DNA of 64,000 nt from Photobacterium sp. GB-56 (GCF_003026105.1 NZ_PYNW01000010.1:1-64000), one strand, 5' to 3'; positions 37,588 through 47,622 are shown, numbered from the stretch's first letter. Notes: generated by a model not told the origin, from the letters alone. Program-made: numbers and translations.

Positions 37588-40236
37588 GTGAAGTTCATAA
37601 AGCGATTACTAATACTTGCATTAATTTGCATAATTCTTGGAGTTGGTACTATTTTTGGCTTTTACCTGTATGTAAAGCCTGACCTTCCAGATGTAGCAAC
37701 GTTAAAAAATGTCGAGCTGCAAACACCGATGCAGGTGTATAGCGAAGATGGTAAACTGATCTCACAGTTTGGTGAAAAGCGACGTATACCTCTTAAATTA
37801 GATCAAATTCCTCTTCTCATGCAGGAAGCTTTTATTGCGACAGAAGACAGTCGTTTTTATGAGCACCCAGGCGTCGATCCTATCGGTATTGCCCGTGCAG
37901 CTTTTGTCGTCTTGACATCAGGCTCTGCTCGTCAAGGGGCCAGTACTATTACTCAACAGCTCGCACGAAATTTCTTCTTATCCAATCAGAAGACAATCAT
38001 GCGTAAAATCAAAGAAGCTTTCATTGCTATTCATATTGAAAAGCTACTGACTAAAGATCAAATTCTTGATCTCTATTTAAACAAAATTTACCTCGGCTAT
38101 CGCGCTTATGGTGTAGGTGCAGCAGCGCAAGTCTATTTCGGTAAAACCGTTGATCAACTAACGTTATCTGAAATTGCAGTTATTGCGGGCCTGCCAAAAG
38201 CGCCATCCACAATGAACCCAATTTATTCCATTGACCGAGCAACAACTCGTCGTAATGTTGTTTTAGGACGTATGCTTGAAGAGGGCTACATCACCAAAGC
38301 ACAAATGGATGCTGCGCGCGCTGAACCTATAGTCTCTCACTATCATGGCGCAGAAATTCAACTTTACGCACCTTATGTTGCAGAGCGTGCTCGTGCATGG
38401 ATGGTGGATCGCTATGGTCCGGCTGCGTATGAAAAAGGCATGAAGGTATATACGACCATCAATAGCAAACTTCAGCTTGATGCCCAGCAAGCCGCAGTAA
38501 ACAACCTGCTAAGTTATGACCAACGCCATGGTTACCGTGGTCCTACAGCGGTTCTTTGGAAGCCAGGACAGCCGGCATTAAATGCCAATCAAATTGTAAA
38601 TAAACTTCAAAATCAGCCTATCTATGGCAAACTTATCCCTGCTGTCGTAACGAAAGTTGATGGTAAAACCGCAGCTATCGTGACTAAAAATGGTGATATT
38701 GCCACTATCGATTGGAATGGTATGAAATGGGCTCGCAAATTCCTTTCTGACTCAAGTCAGGGTCCCGCTCCCCAAAAAGCCAGCGACATTCTTACTGCAG
38801 GTCAACAAATTTGGGTTCAACATAACCAAAATGTTGTGAGTGATAAAACAGGCGGTGCTACAGTCACGACGAATCAATGGCTACTTAGCCAAGTTCCTGC
38901 AGCAAATACGTCTTTTGTTGCAATGTCACCCGAAAATGGTGCCGTGTTAGCAATGGTCGGTGGTTTTAACTACACCCGAAGTAAATTCAACCGTGCAACG
39001 CAATCTATTCGTCAGGTAGGCTCAGGTATTAAGCCATTTATTTACTCTGCTGCAATAGAGAAAGGCTTAACCCTCGCAACTCTCATTAATGATGCGCCAA
39101 TTACTAAATGGGATAAATGGCAAGGTACGGCATGGCGCCCTAAAAATGCTGATGGTAAATATGGTGGTCCTACCCGTGCTCGTATCGGCTTGGCTCGCTC
39201 AATTAACGTAATGGCAATTCGTGCACTACGTATTGCTGGGCTAGATTTCACCATTGATTATCTTACTCGTTTTGGTTTCAAGCGTGCAGATTTACCTCGC
39301 GCAGAGCCTATTGCGCTTGGTGCTGGTAGTTTAACGCCACTGGAACTTGTACAAGGTTACTCTGTATTTGCTAATGGTGGTTATGCTGTTGAACCGTTCT
39401 TAATTAACAAGGTTGATAACAATGATGACCAGTTAATTTACTACGCTGATCCTGCCATTGTTTGTAACGATGCATGCCAAGCTAAAAATCCACAAGCGAA
39501 GATGCAAGTGGCAATGGCAACTGCTGTTGAAGATCATAAATTCGATCAATCAACAGATACCACAGCATCTACTACGGCAACTACTACGGCAACTAAAACA
39601 GTAACTACCACAGCGCCGACTGAAACAGAAAAACCAACGCCGGCAGATCTTGAAAAAGTAATATCTATGCCACCCGTTCGCTACGCACCAGAGGTGATCA
39701 GCGAGCAAAATGCGTTCCTTGTACGTGAAATGCTCAACAGTAACATTTGGGGTGAGCCAGGGCATCTATATGGGACAGGCTGGCGTGCAAGAGTACTAAA
39801 ACGTCATGATATTGGTGGTAAAACAGGTACAACCAATAACGCGAAGGATGCATGGTACACAGGTTATGGCCCAAATATTGTGGCAACGACTTGGGTTGGC
39901 TTTGATGATCATCGCCGTGAATTAGGTCGCACTAGCTGGAATAATAATCTGGGTAAGAACCAAACAATCGGTGGTGAGTTCGGTGGTAATGCTGCACAAC
40001 CGGCATGGATTAACTTTATGCGTCAGGCGTTGAAAAATACCCCTGAACAAGAAAAGCAAATTCCAAGTGATATTGTAAAAGTGCGTATTGACCGTGCAAC
40101 AGGTCAGCTTTCAAACCGTAATGATGCAAGCTCAATGTATGAGTATTTCATTAAAGGTACTGAGCCGACACGCTCTGTACAGCAAGCGGTATCAGAGCAA
40201 AAATTTGATACAGAAACGGCTGAAGAGTTGTTCTAA
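37588..40236 (+). CDS. mrcA: Penicillin-binding protein 1A
   Basis: Bifunctional peptidoglycan synthase. 882 aa: an N-terminal membrane anchor (about 4-26), GT51 transglycosylase motifs EDSRFYEHPGVD (about 91) and RQGASTITQQLARNFFL, an OB-like insert, and the transpeptidase motifs SGIK (Ser about 479), SIN (about 540) and KTGTT (about 744). Between SxN and KTG, at about residues 654-688, lies a Thr-rich low-complexity stretch (TTASTTATTTATKTVTTTA) not expected in the catalytic fold. Divergent from pilM. Confidence 0.96.
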   Translation: MKFIKRLLILALICIILGVGTIFGFYLYVKPDLPDVATLKNVELQTPMQVYSEDGKLISQFGEKRRIPLKLDQIPLLMQEAFIATEDSRFYEHPGVDPIGIARAAFVVLTSGSARQGASTITQQLARNFFLSNQKTIMRKIKEAFIAIHIEKLLTKDQILDLYLNKIYLGYRAYGVGAAAQVYFGKTVDQLTLSEIAVIAGLPKAPSTMNPIYSIDRATTRRNVVLGRMLEEGYITKAQMDAARAEPIVSHYHGAEIQLYAPYVAERARAWMVDRYGPAAYEKGMKVYTTINSKLQLDAQQAAVNNLLSYDQRHGYRGPTAVLWKPGQPALNANQIVNKLQNQPIYGKLIPAVVTKVDGKTAAIVTKNGDIATIDWNGMKWARKFLSDSSQGPAPQKASDILTAGQQIWVQHNQNVVSDKTGGATVTTNQWLLSQVPAANTSFVAMSPENGAVLAMVGGFNYTRSKFNRATQSIRQVGSGIKPFIYSAAIEKGLTLATLINDAPITKWDKWQGTAWRPKNADGKYGGPTRARIGLARSINVMAIRALRIAGLDFTIDYLTRFGFKRADLPRAEPIALGAGSLTPLELVQGYSVFANGGYAVEPFLINKVDNNDDQLIYYADPAIVCNDACQAKNPQAKMQVAMATAVEDHKFDQSTDTTASTTATTTATKTVTTTAPTETEKPTPADLEKVISMPPVRYAPEVISEQNAFLVREMLNSNIWGEPGHLYGTGWRARVLKRHDIGGKTGTTNNAKDAWYTGYGPNIVATTWVGFDDHRRELGRTSWNNNLGKNQTIGGEFGGNAAQPAWINFMRQALKNTPEQEKQIPSDIVKVRIDRATGQLSNRNDASSMYEYFIKGTEPTRSVQQAVSEQKFDTETAEELF

Positions 40237-40252
40237 ACGCTGTTACATATAT

Positions 40253-40282
40253 AAAAAGAGCGCTCATTGAGCGCTCTTTTTT
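40253..40282. terminator. Bidirectional terminator between mrcA and oxyR
   Basis: GAGCGCTC/GAGCGCTC (40258-40265 and 40269-40276), an ATT loop, A5 before and T7 after. Confidence 0.9.
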
Positions 40283-40300
40283 TATTTCAGTAAACAGAGA

Positions 40301-41212
40301 TTATGGCTGAGTATGTTTGGCAAAAACTTCTGGCATTTTTTCTTTGATCACTTCAGCTAGCTTTTCATATCGCGCTTTAAGTGGCGAGCCTGGACGATAG
40401 GCTAATGTGATCAAACGCGTTGGCTGAGGATGTTTCGCTGCGATATAACACACCCCATCACGGCAATGCTCTTTCGGGCTTGCTAATTGTGGTAGTAACG
40501 TAATGCCACTGCCCGCTGCAACCATGTTACGTAACGTTTCTAAACTGGTGGCTTTAAAGCGACCGTCATCACGCGCGCCTGCTGCAAAACAAAAACCAAG
40601 AGCTTGATTACGTAAACAGTGTCCGTCTTCTAGCATCAATAAACTTTCGCCGTGCAACAAAGACATATCAATATCTTTTTCACTCGCCCATTTATGTGTT
40701 TCAGGCACAGCTAACATCATCGGCTCATCATAGAGCGGCAACTCAATGAACGGTTCACTTTCTTTTACCGCAGCTAAAATAATGCAGTCTAATTTGCCTT
40801 CTTCTAACTGTTGTACCAATTGATGAGTTTGCGCTTCATGTAAAAAAAGTTCTAACTCAGGAAATGCTTCTTTCAAACTTGGGATAATTTGCGGTAGAAG
40901 GTACGGACCAACCGTTGGAATAAAACCAATATGCAGCGGTCCCGACATACTTTCTCCTTGCACACTAGCAAGTTCTGTAAGTATTTTGACTTCAAGCAAC
41001 ACTTTCTGCGCTTGAGCGACTAAACTCAGACCTGCGTCAGTGAACAATACTCGACGGCTAGTTCTTTCTAATAATGAAACACCTAGCTCATCTTCTAGTT
41101 TTCTAATTTGTCCACTTAATGTGGGCTGGCTGACGTAACAGGCTTCGGCTGCTTTACGAAAATGTTTGTGCTCAGAAAGAGCAACAAGATATTCCAGATC
41201 ACGAATATTCAT
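40301..41212 (-). CDS. oxyR: Hydrogen-peroxide-sensing regulator OxyR
   Basis: LysR-family activator switched by an intramolecular disulfide. From the ATG at 41212 (MNIRDLEYLVALSEHKHF) it has 303 aa; another ATG two codons earlier is in frame. The N-terminal helix-turn-helix AAEACYVSQPTLSGQIRKLEDELG and the two redox cysteines in GHCLRNQALGFC align with E. coli Cys199 and Cys208. An OxyR-type tetra-half-site begins 15 nt upstream of the start, in the spacer shared with the divergent peroxiredoxin gene. Confidence 0.96.
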   Translation of the reverse strand: MNIRDLEYLVALSEHKHFRKAAEACYVSQPTLSGQIRKLEDELGVSLLERTSRRVLFTDAGLSLVAQAQKVLLEVKILTELASVQGESMSGPLHIGFIPTVGPYLLPQIIPSLKEAFPELELFLHEAQTHQLVQQLEEGKLDCIILAAVKESEPFIELPLYDEPMMLAVPETHKWASEKDIDMSLLHGESLLMLEDGHCLRNQALGFCFAAGARDDGRFKATSLETLRNMVAAGSGITLLPQLASPKEHCRDGVCYIAAKHPQPTRLITLAYRPGSPLKARYEKLAEVIKEKMPEVFAKHTQP

Positions 41213-41226
41213 TAGCATGTCTTATA

Positions 41227-41263
41227 ATAGGATTTGACTATTGAAACCATAGCAGTAAACGAT
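41227..41263. promoter_or_regulatory. OxyR-binding site between oxyR and prx
   Basis: ATAG-N7-CTAT, a 7-nt spacer, then ATAG-N7-CGAT: four half-sites in the spacing of the OxyR consensus, 15 of 16 conserved half-site positions matched. Adjacent to the oxyR start it would repress oxyR and activate the divergent gene; a -10-like CATAAT lies at 41287-41292. Confidence 0.8.
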
Positions 41264-41367
41264 TGGAGCTATCAAGAGTAAAGTTACATAATAACTACAG
41301 TAAACGGAGCAAGTGATTAAACACTCCGATTACATCAGACTCATTTATATTTTTAAGGGATTACATT

Positions 41368-42096
41368 ATGTTCGCATCTAAAGAAGGTCAGGCTGTACCA
41401 CAAGTTACTTTCCACACACGCAAAGGTGATCAGTGGGTTGACGTAACAACTGAAGATTTATTCGCTAATAAGACCGTTGTCGTATTTAGTCTACCTGGCG
41501 CATTTACACCAACATGTTCTTCAAGCCACTTACCTCGTTACAACGAGTTAGCCCCAGTGTTTGCTGAGAATGGTGTGGATGACATCCTATGTGTATCGGT
41601 AAACGATACGTTCGTAATGAATGCATGGAAAGCCGATCAACACGCTGAAAACATCACTTTCATTCCCGATGGTAATGGTGAGTTCACGAAAGGCATGGGC
41701 ATGCTTGTTGAGAAAGATGACCTAGGTTTTGGTGCGCGTTCATGGCGTTACAGCATGCTAGTTAAAAATGGTGTTGTTGAAAAAATGTTCGTTGAAAACG
41801 AAGAGCCAGGCGACCCATTCAAAGTGTCTGACGCAGACACTATGCTGAAGTACATCGCACCAGAACAAAAGCTACAAGAATCAATTACCGTATTCTCTAA
41901 ACCTGGTTGCCCTTTCTGTGTGAAAGCAAAACAGAACTTGATCGACAAAGGTCTACAGTATGAAGAAATTATTCTAGGCAAAGATGCGACAACCGTTTCT
42001 TTACGTGCAATTACGGGTCGTAGTACTGTTCCTCAGGTATTCATCGGTGGTAAACACATCGGTGGTAGCGAAGAGCTAGAAACTTACCTAGGCTAA
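41368..42096 (+). CDS. Peroxiredoxin-glutaredoxin fusion (glutathione-dependent peroxidase)
   Basis: A hybrid Prx5/Grx enzyme reducing peroxides with glutathione. 242 aa: Prx5-type domain (about 1-160) with the peroxidatic Cys in [16 protein letters not shown] (about Cys50), then a glutaredoxin domain (about 170-242) with the redox site in [13 protein letters not shown] (about 179-182) and the glutathione-binding [18 protein letters not shown]. The fusion, known from Haemophilus, Chromatium and Vibrio, lets the Grx domain recycle the Prx domain. It is divergent from oxyR with an OxyR site between. Confidence 0.95.
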   Translation: MFASKEGQAVPQVTFHTRKGDQWVDVTTEDLFANKTVVVFSLPGAFTPTCSSSHLPRYNELAPVFAENGVDDILCVSVNDTFVMNAWKADQHAENITFIPDGNGEFTKGMGMLVEKDDLGFGARSWRYSMLVKNGVVEKMFVENEEPGDPFKVSDADTMLKYIAPEQKLQESITVFSKPGCPFCVKAKQNLIDKGLQYEEIILGKDATTVSLRAITGRSTVPQVFIGGKHIGGSEELETYLG

Positions 42097-42195
42097 GTTT
42101 TCAAGTATTGCCTGGATTGTGGTCCAGATTGTTCATCAATTAAAACCTGCCGTTTAATTGGTGAGCCAAAACAAAACCGCAACAACTCTCCAAAT

Positions 42196-42223
42196 AAAAA
42201 GCCCTCTGATGAGGGCTTTTTTT
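42196..42223. terminator. Bidirectional terminator between prx-grx and argH(A)
   Basis: GCCCTC/GAGGGC (42201-42206 and 42211-42216) around TGAT, with A5 and T7 flanks. Confidence 0.9.
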
Positions 42224-42249
42224 GATCTAGATAATTGGCATAGTCATCG

Positions 42250-44127
42250 TTAAGCAACATTAACCGTCGGAATTCGCTGCTCTTGATCCAATCGCACTTC
42301 AAGCGCGACTTCATCACAGGCATGTTGACGCGGACAACGATCGCAATCTTTCATTACCTTTTCTGGCAGTAATGATTTTGATGTCGGGGTAAAGCCACGC
42401 TTCATAAAGAACTCAGGAACACGTGTTAGTACAAAGACTTTCTTAATTGCCATTTGTTCGGCTTTTTCAAGCAAGTGCTCAACAATGGCTTTACCTTGCC
42501 CTTGTTGCTGCCAACCCGCTTCAACACCTAGCGAACGAATTTCCGCAAGCCCTGAATCATAGACATATAACGACGCACAACCTGTGACGACACCATGATG
42601 CTCCGCAACCGCAAATGAGCCAATATCTCGGACTAATTCGTTTCGGTTACGTGGTAGGTTTTCACCCAGCCCCGCCCAGTACACCACCATACCTTCAATC
42701 GCATCAAGATCCGTTAAACGAGCACCACGCACTTTCACACTTGGCGAATAACGTTTCTCTAACCTTTTTTCAGCCTGACCAATGGCGTAATCCACTTGAT
42801 TGGGTGCCACACCACCTAGTGCACAACGCTTATCTAAACACGATTCAATAGTCAGAATTGGATATACATCGTCATCAATTACTTCAGAGAATTGCTTCAT
42901 CTCCTCAAGTGATAACTCTTCTAGTGCGCAACCTTTAGCAATGGCAGCAACTACAGCAACACCAACAATATGGTGTGCTTCACGGAATGGAATGCCTTTC
43001 GCCACTAAGTAATCTGCAAGCTCTGTCGCATTCGAGTAACCTTGCATAGCCGCTTCTAAAGTACGGTCTTTGTTAACCTTGATGCCATCAAAACACAACG
43101 CCGCCATTTCCATACAGTCATGCCAACTATCGAGGGCATCAAACAAGCCTTCTTTGTCTTCTTGCATATCTTTGTTATACGCAAGCGGTAACGCCTTCAC
43201 TGTCATCATCATGCCAGTCATCGCGCCATAAACACGACCACATTTACCACGAATAAGCTCTAATGCATCTGGGTTTTTCTTCTGTGGCATCAAAGATGAT
43301 CCTGATGTCACCGTATCTGCCAGCTCAATAAAGTTAGATTCACCTGAGTTGTAGAAGATCAAGTCTTCAGCCATACGTGATAGATGCAGCATAGAAATAG
43401 AAGCGGTAGAAAGCAGCTCCATCACATGATCGCGATCAGAGACTGAATCCAAGCTATTACGTGTTGCACGGTGGAAGCCTAAGCTATGCGCCAGCACTTC
43501 ACGATCAATCGGATAGGCAGTACCCGCCAATGCGCCAGAGCCTAACGGACAGGTGTCTAAACGTTCGAGCGCATCAGTTAAACGAGAATAATCACGCTCA
43601 AACATTTCAACATAGGCTAAGCACCAATGGGCAAATGTCACAGGTTGAGCACGTTGCAAGTGAGTATAGCCCGGCAGAACCGTAGCTTGATGAGCACGGG
43701 CGACTGTCACTAACTGCTGCTGTAAGCGGTCTAGCATTAATAGCAATTGCTGACCTTGCTGACGACACCATAATTTTAAATCGGTCGCCACCTGATCATT
43801 ACGTGAACGTCCGGTATGAAGCTTTTTACCAAGATCACCGACTTTGGCAATCAGCTGTTGCTCGACCCAACTATGAATATCTTCCGCATCTGAGCATAAA
43901 ATTTGCTCCGGATCTTCCATCACAGCGAGCTTTAGTTCATTCAATGCTAACTCAAGCTTTTGCTGCTCTTGCTCAGTTAATACATCGACCTGACGTAGGG
44001 CTTTAGACCATGCGATTGAGCCAACAATATCTTGTTCTGCTAGACGATAGTCAAAACGCAGTGAATCATTGAATTGTTTAAACCGTGTGTCAGCTGCCTG
44101 ACTAAAACGTCCGCCCCATAATGCCAT
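42250..44127 (-). CDS. argH: Argininosuccinate lyase fused to N-acetylglutamate synthase-like acetyltransferase, ArgH(A)
   Basis: Fusion of the last and first steps of arginine synthesis. Residues 1-460 are argininosuccinate lyase (about 457 aa in E. coli), with HTGRSRNDQ and the fumarase/lyase signature [12 protein letters not shown]. Residues about 470-625 are a GNAT domain with the acetyl-CoA loop QQQGQGKA and a C-terminal tail containing [10 protein letters not shown]. Such ArgH(A) fusions are established in Moritella and Vibrio, where the acetyltransferase makes N-acetylglutamate. It is the last gene of argC-argB-argG-argH, 92 nt after argG. No separate argA or argJ is seen here. Confidence 0.95.
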   Translation of the reverse strand: MALWGGRFSQAADTRFKQFNDSLRFDYRLAEQDIVGSIAWSKALRQVDVLTEQEQQKLELALNELKLAVMEDPEQILCSDAEDIHSWVEQQLIAKVGDLGKKLHTGRSRNDQVATDLKLWCRQQGQQLLLMLDRLQQQLVTVARAHQATVLPGYTHLQRAQPVTFAHWCLAYVEMFERDYSRLTDALERLDTCPLGSGALAGTAYPIDREVLAHSLGFHRATRNSLDSVSDRDHVMELLSTASISMLHLSRMAEDLIFYNSGESNFIELADTVTSGSSLMPQKKNPDALELIRGKCGRVYGAMTGMMMTVKALPLAYNKDMQEDKEGLFDALDSWHDCMEMAALCFDGIKVNKDRTLEAAMQGYSNATELADYLVAKGIPFREAHHIVGVAVVAAIAKGCALEELSLEEMKQFSEVIDDDVYPILTIESCLDKRCALGGVAPNQVDYAIGQAEKRLEKRYSPSVKVRGARLTDLDAIEGMVVYWAGLGENLPRNRNELVRDIGSFAVAEHHGVVTGCASLYVYDSGLAEIRSLGVEAGWQQQGQGKAIVEHLLEKAEQMAIKKVFVLTRVPEFFMKRGFTPTSKSLLPEKVMKDCDRCPRQHACDEVALEVRLDQEQRIPTVNVA

Positions 44128-44219
44128 GGTACCTCTCCTTTGCTCTACGTATCGACTTGCTTATCTTGTTATGGCGTGATCAAACGGGGCTTAAGTAGGG
44201 AGCCCCGTGATTGTTTTGG

Positions 44220-45428
44220 TTATTTCTTTTGGCTATTTAAAGCACGAATACGACTTGCTAGTGAGTAAAGACGAATGAAACCGCCAGCATGGCTGTGATC
44301 ATAAACATCATCTTCACCAAAGGTCGCAAACTCTTCAGAATATAAGCTGTTAGTTGAGCGTTTCTGAATCACGGTTGCTTGACCTTTGTACAGTTTAACA
44401 ACCACTTCACCACTCACATCTTTTGCTAGCTCATCAGCTGCTGCAATTAATGACTGGCATAATGGCGTAAACCAACGACCATCATAAATAAGGTGCGACG
44501 CTTTAAGACCTAACGTTTGACGGAAATCGAACGATTCTTTATCCAGTACGAGCTGCTCAACCGCACGTAGCGCTTCCATCATAATTGTGCCCCCTGGTGT
44601 TTCATAACAACCACGAGACTTCATACCTACTAAGCGGTTTTCTACGATATCGATACGACCAACACCATGCTCGATACCTTTTTCATTGAGGTACGTTAGC
44701 ACGTTGTATGGCGTCATTGCTTCACCATCAACCGCAACCACTTCACCTTGTTCAATCTTAAGTGTTACCGTTTCAGCTTGATCTGGTGCTTGCTCTGGAT
44801 CTTTTGTCCAAACCCAACACAAATCGTTTGGTGCATTCCACGTATCTTCTAGCACCCCACCTTCTGTTGATACGTGCCAAGCATTCGCATCACGAGAGTA
44901 AATTTTTTCAAGCGATGCGGTACATGGAATATCACGCTCAGCAAGGTAATCTAACAGTGCTTCACGACTACGTAGATCCCATTCACGCCAAGGAGCAATC
45001 ACTTTAAGCTGTGGTGCTAGTGCGGCAAATGCACCTTCAAAACGTACCTGATCGTTACCTTTACCAGTACAACCGTGACATAACGCATCAGCACCCACTT
45101 CTAATGCACATTCAACTTGTGCTTTAGCAATAATTGGACGCGCCATTGAAGTACCCAGTAGGTATTTACCTTCGTACACCGCACCAGTTTTTAGTGATGG
45201 ATAGATATAATCTTTCACCATCTCTTCTTTAAGATCGGCGATATAACAAGATGAAGCTCCTGAAGCCAATGCTTTTTCTTCAATACCGACCAACTCTTCT
45301 TCGCCTTGACCCACATCGGCCACGAATGCGACAACTTCACAGTCATAGTTTTCTTTCAACCATGGAATGATAGCCGATGTATCTAAACCGCCAGAATAGG
45401 CTAATACAACTTTATTAATCTTGCTCAT
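44220..45428 (-). CDS. argG: Argininosuccinate synthase
   Basis: Joins citrulline and aspartate using ATP. 402 aa, the short ArgG type with N-terminal P-loop [15 protein letters not shown] (about 7-21). [16 protein letters not shown] (about 115-130) and [15 protein letters not shown] are family signatures. AAGGAG-type Shine-Dalgarno lies before the ATG. Preceded by argB (73 nt) and followed by argH(A). Confidence 0.97.
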   Translation of the reverse strand: MSKINKVVLAYSGGLDTSAIIPWLKENYDCEVVAFVADVGQGEEELVGIEEKALASGASSCYIADLKEEMVKDYIYPSLKTGAVYEGKYLLGTSMARPIIAKAQVECALEVGADALCHGCTGKGNDQVRFEGAFAALAPQLKVIAPWREWDLRSREALLDYLAERDIPCTASLEKIYSRDANAWHVSTEGGVLEDTWNAPNDLCWVWTKDPEQAPDQAETVTLKIEQGEVVAVDGEAMTPYNVLTYLNEKGIEHGVGRIDIVENRLVGMKSRGCYETPGGTIMMEALRAVEQLVLDKESFDFRQTLGLKASHLIYDGRWFTPLCQSLIAAADELAKDVSGEVVVKLYKGQATVIQKRSTNSLYSEEFATFGEDDVYDHSHAGGFIRLYSLASRIRALNSQKK

Positions 45429-45501
45429 GTGCTGTTCTCCTTATCAGCCTTGCGGTTATTCCGTTTAGGCGATGTGCTAAATATTGTTAACTTAATTTCA
45501 A

Positions 45502-46281
45502 TTACAACGTAAATTTGGTACCGATGCTCTCGCCAGCAAATAGTGCTGTTAATTTTTCAGGGGAACGCCAACTCGCCACTTCAATAGGACGGCCTAGCGC
45601 TTTTGCGGCATCAAATGCGGCGCGTACTTTGACAATCATGCCATCGGTGATCACCGCTTGTTCAATTAACGATTCAGCCTCAGCTTCTGTTAACGCTTCA
45701 ATTAACTGCCCTTCACCATCTAATACACCACTCACATCTGAGAGTAATACCAATTCACCATCAACGGCGGCGGCAACGGCAACGGCGGCTTGGTCGGCAT
45801 TAACATTCATCAGCTCGCCCTGCCCATCTAAACCAATTGAGCTAATGATCGGCATATAACCCGAAGCCATGATTTGTGTGATCAATGCGCCATTACCCGG
45901 CTTAGCGTTACCCACTGAACCTAATTCAGGATCTAATTGCGTCACTTGGCATAAACCCCCATCGGCCAGACTGAGCCCGACTGCTTTTACGCCAGACTTA
46001 ATCGCCTGTCCTTGAAGTAATTTGTTCGCAGTTCCTGCTAATGCACCAGCAATAACAGCAATTTGATCACTAGGCGTTACGCGTAAACCTTGTTTTTTTA
46101 CTGTCGGTAGTTGCAGTTTTGTCATTAAGTCATCAACCAAATAACCGCCACCGTGCACTAACATTAATGGACGCTGCGAATTAGCTTGATAATGATCAAT
46201 CGCCGAAAATAACTTTTCTAAGGTTTCTGTACATGAAAGTACTGCACCACCTAATTTAATGACCAATGGAACCTGACTCAT
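45502..46281 (-). CDS. argB: Acetylglutamate kinase
   Basis: Phosphorylates N-acetylglutamate; amino acid kinase fold. 259 aa from the ATG at 46281, where AGGAG is 7 nt upstream; the preceding ATG at 46284 is also possible. Motifs: VIKLGGAVL (about 7-15), [13 protein letters not shown] (about 42-54) and [16 protein letters not shown] near 160. The C-terminus lacks an arginine-inhibited N-terminal extension, as in the E. coli type. It lies 10 nt after argC. Confidence 0.96.
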   Translation of the reverse strand: MSQVPLVIKLGGAVLSCTETLEKLFSAIDHYQANSQRPLMLVHGGGYLVDDLMTKLQLPTVKKQGLRVTPSDQIAVIAGALAGTANKLLQGQAIKSGVKAVGLSLADGGLCQVTQLDPELGSVGNAKPGNGALITQIMASGYMPIISSIGLDGQGELMNVNADQAAVAVAAAVDGELVLLSDVSGVLDGEGQLIEALTEAEAESLIEQAVITDGMIVKVRAAFDAAKALGRPIEVASWRSPEKLTALFAGESIGTKFTL

Positions 46282-46291
46282 CATCGAACTC

Positions 46292-47305
46292 CTACACTAA
46301 AGCGGTTAATTGTGGGAAACCATTTCGAATATTTATGCACTGCATCGCTTGCGAAGAAGCCCCTTTTAAAAGGTTATCAATCGCTGATGTTAAAATGATA
46401 TGTTGAGCATCCACCTGCCAACCAATATCACAGAAACAAGTACCCACTACATTTTGCAAACGTGCCGCTTGTGTTCCTAAAAGACGTACCGCATGTTTAT
46501 CTGCTGTAGATGCATATGCTAGGTTCAATGCTTCCGTTACCTGCTCTAGCGTAACGCCTTGTGCTAGCTTCGCTGTAATCGTTGCAAGAATGCCACGTTT
46601 AAAATTGCCAAGATGGGGGGTAAAAATAACGTCGCGACCTAGATGAGTACTGATTTCAGGTTGATGACGGTGGGAAAATAAACCGTAAGCTTGGAGACTT
46701 ACTTCACAGAAGCTATTTGTCATGGTCGCTTTTCTACCAGCACCAGATACCCCACTGACCGCATTGATCACTGGCCACTGCTCGGTATCAAGTAAACCGG
46801 CTTCAATTAATGGTTTAAGCGCTAATTGTGATGCGGTTGGATAACAGCCCGGAACGGCAATTAATTGAGCTTTAGCAATGGCATCATGATTCCATTCAGC
46901 TAACCCATAAACCGCTTGTTCAAGCCAATTTGAGTACTGGTGTTCAAAACCATAATACTGGGTATAGAAATCATCACCTTTGACACGAAACGCACCGGAT
47001 AAATCAAAAACCTGACACCCTTCGTTAAGGAAACTAGCAGCAAGGTCATGGCTGACTTGGTGGGCTGTGGCAAGTAAGACAACATCAGCATTTTTAGCAA
47101 TATCACTTGGACTGATTAACGGTTGTAACGGTAAATCAACAATGCCTTTCAATTGACCATGCAAATCACTTAACGGTTTACCCGCATCAAGGCTATTTTC
47201 AGAAACAAATAAACCCGCAAGTTCTAAATGAGGATGCTTAACCACCATTTTCGCAAGTTCTGCACCGGTATAGCCACTTGCACCGATAATTAAAGTCTTT
47301 AACAT
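46292..47305 (-). CDS. argC: N-acetyl-gamma-glutamyl-phosphate reductase
   Basis: NADPH-dependent reduction of N-acetylglutamyl phosphate. From the ATG at 47305 ([21 protein letters not shown]) it has 337 aa (E. coli 334); GGA lies 7-8 nt upstream. The Rossmann motif [10 protein letters not shown] is at 7-16, and the catalytic Cys is in [16 protein letters not shown] (about 155). First gene of the arg operon, preceded by a leader of about 280 nt that holds a small arginine-rich ORF. The gene normally divergent from it in Vibrio, argE, is missing. Confidence 0.96.
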   Translation of the reverse strand: MLKTLIIGASGYTGAELAKMVVKHPHLELAGLFVSENSLDAGKPLSDLHGQLKGIVDLPLQPLISPSDIAKNADVVLLATAHQVSHDLAASFLNEGCQVFDLSGAFRVKGDDFYTQYYGFEHQYSNWLEQAVYGLAEWNHDAIAKAQLIAVPGCYPTASQLALKPLIEAGLLDTEQWPVINAVSGVSGAGRKATMTNSFCEVSLQAYGLFSHRHQPEISTHLGRDVIFTPHLGNFKRGILATITAKLAQGVTLEQVTEALNLAYASTADKHAVRLLGTQAARLQNVVGTCFCDIGWQVDAQHIILTSAIDNLLKGASSQAMQCINIRNGFPQLTALV

Positions 47306-47436
47306 TACAAATTCCATTTTTAGTCTAATGATTGTTGTTACCGTTTAGGCGCAAAACTGGCTTGAGTCTTTATTTTTCGCAGCAGTAACGTGTAACAAGG
47401 AGTGCTGAAAACAGCAAATATGAGGGGCGCATACGC

Positions 47437-47493
47437 ACCAAGCGAATATGACTTAGCGTCGTCGGAAGGTATGAGTAAAAAGCTTCGCTTGGT
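47437..47493 (-). repeat. Long hairpin enclosing the argC leader ORF
   Basis: ACCAAGCGAA and TTCGCTTGGT form a perfect 10-bp stem with a 37-nt loop. On the transcript, the 5' arm is codons 2-5 of the leader ORF and the 3' arm lies 7-16 nt after its stop. A second small stem (GGTGC/GCGCC, 47426-47439) would share three bases with the 3' arm, and a third (TGCTG/CAGCA, 47403-47416) follows. Confidence 0.65.
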
Positions 47494-47497
47494 TCAT
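47453..47497 (-). CDS. Putative arginine leader peptide upstream of argC
   Basis: A 14-codon ORF reading MNQAKLFTHTFRRR and then TAA. The three last sense codons are CGA-CGA-CGC, all arginine. AGGA (47507-47510) sits 9 nt before the ATG. It lies about 150 nt upstream of argC, on the same strand, downstream of a sigma70-like promoter (47594-47622). Regulatory peptides of amino-acid operons typically carry runs of the codon for the end product; this one fits an arginine sensor for an arginine operon. No U-tract terminator follows, so a classical attenuator is not evident; effects through hairpin choice, Rho or argC translation are possible. Function is inferred. Confidence 0.6.
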   Translation of the reverse strand: MNQAKLFTHTFRRR

Positions 47498-47593
47498 GTT
47501 AAAACATCCTAAATTAACAATGGAGACCCGGCATTCCTTGCTCAGGTTACGGCTAAATAAAGCAATAAATTATTCGTTTGCGTTGCATTTATA

Positions 47594-47622
47594 TGTTTAC
47601 TGATTAATTAACGTACTGTCAA
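47594..47622 (-). promoter_or_regulatory. Candidate argC operon promoter
   Basis: Minus-strand -35 TTGACA (47617-47622), 17-nt spacer, -10 TAAACA (47594-47599, three of six). AT-rich sequences resembling degenerate ARG boxes (TGAAT-N4-ATTCA) overlap 47562-47600, which would suit ArgR repression, but no half-site matches fully. Confidence 0.5.

Noticed and set aside
45515..45859. 114-codon plus-strand open frame
   Set aside because: Antisense to argB, low-complexity Ala/Ser/Pro translation, no family resemblance.
47437..47493. Classical intrinsic attenuator terminator in the argC leader
   Set aside because: The stem is strong but neither it nor the following small stems is followed by a U-tract, so I report a leader peptide with hairpins and not a terminator.
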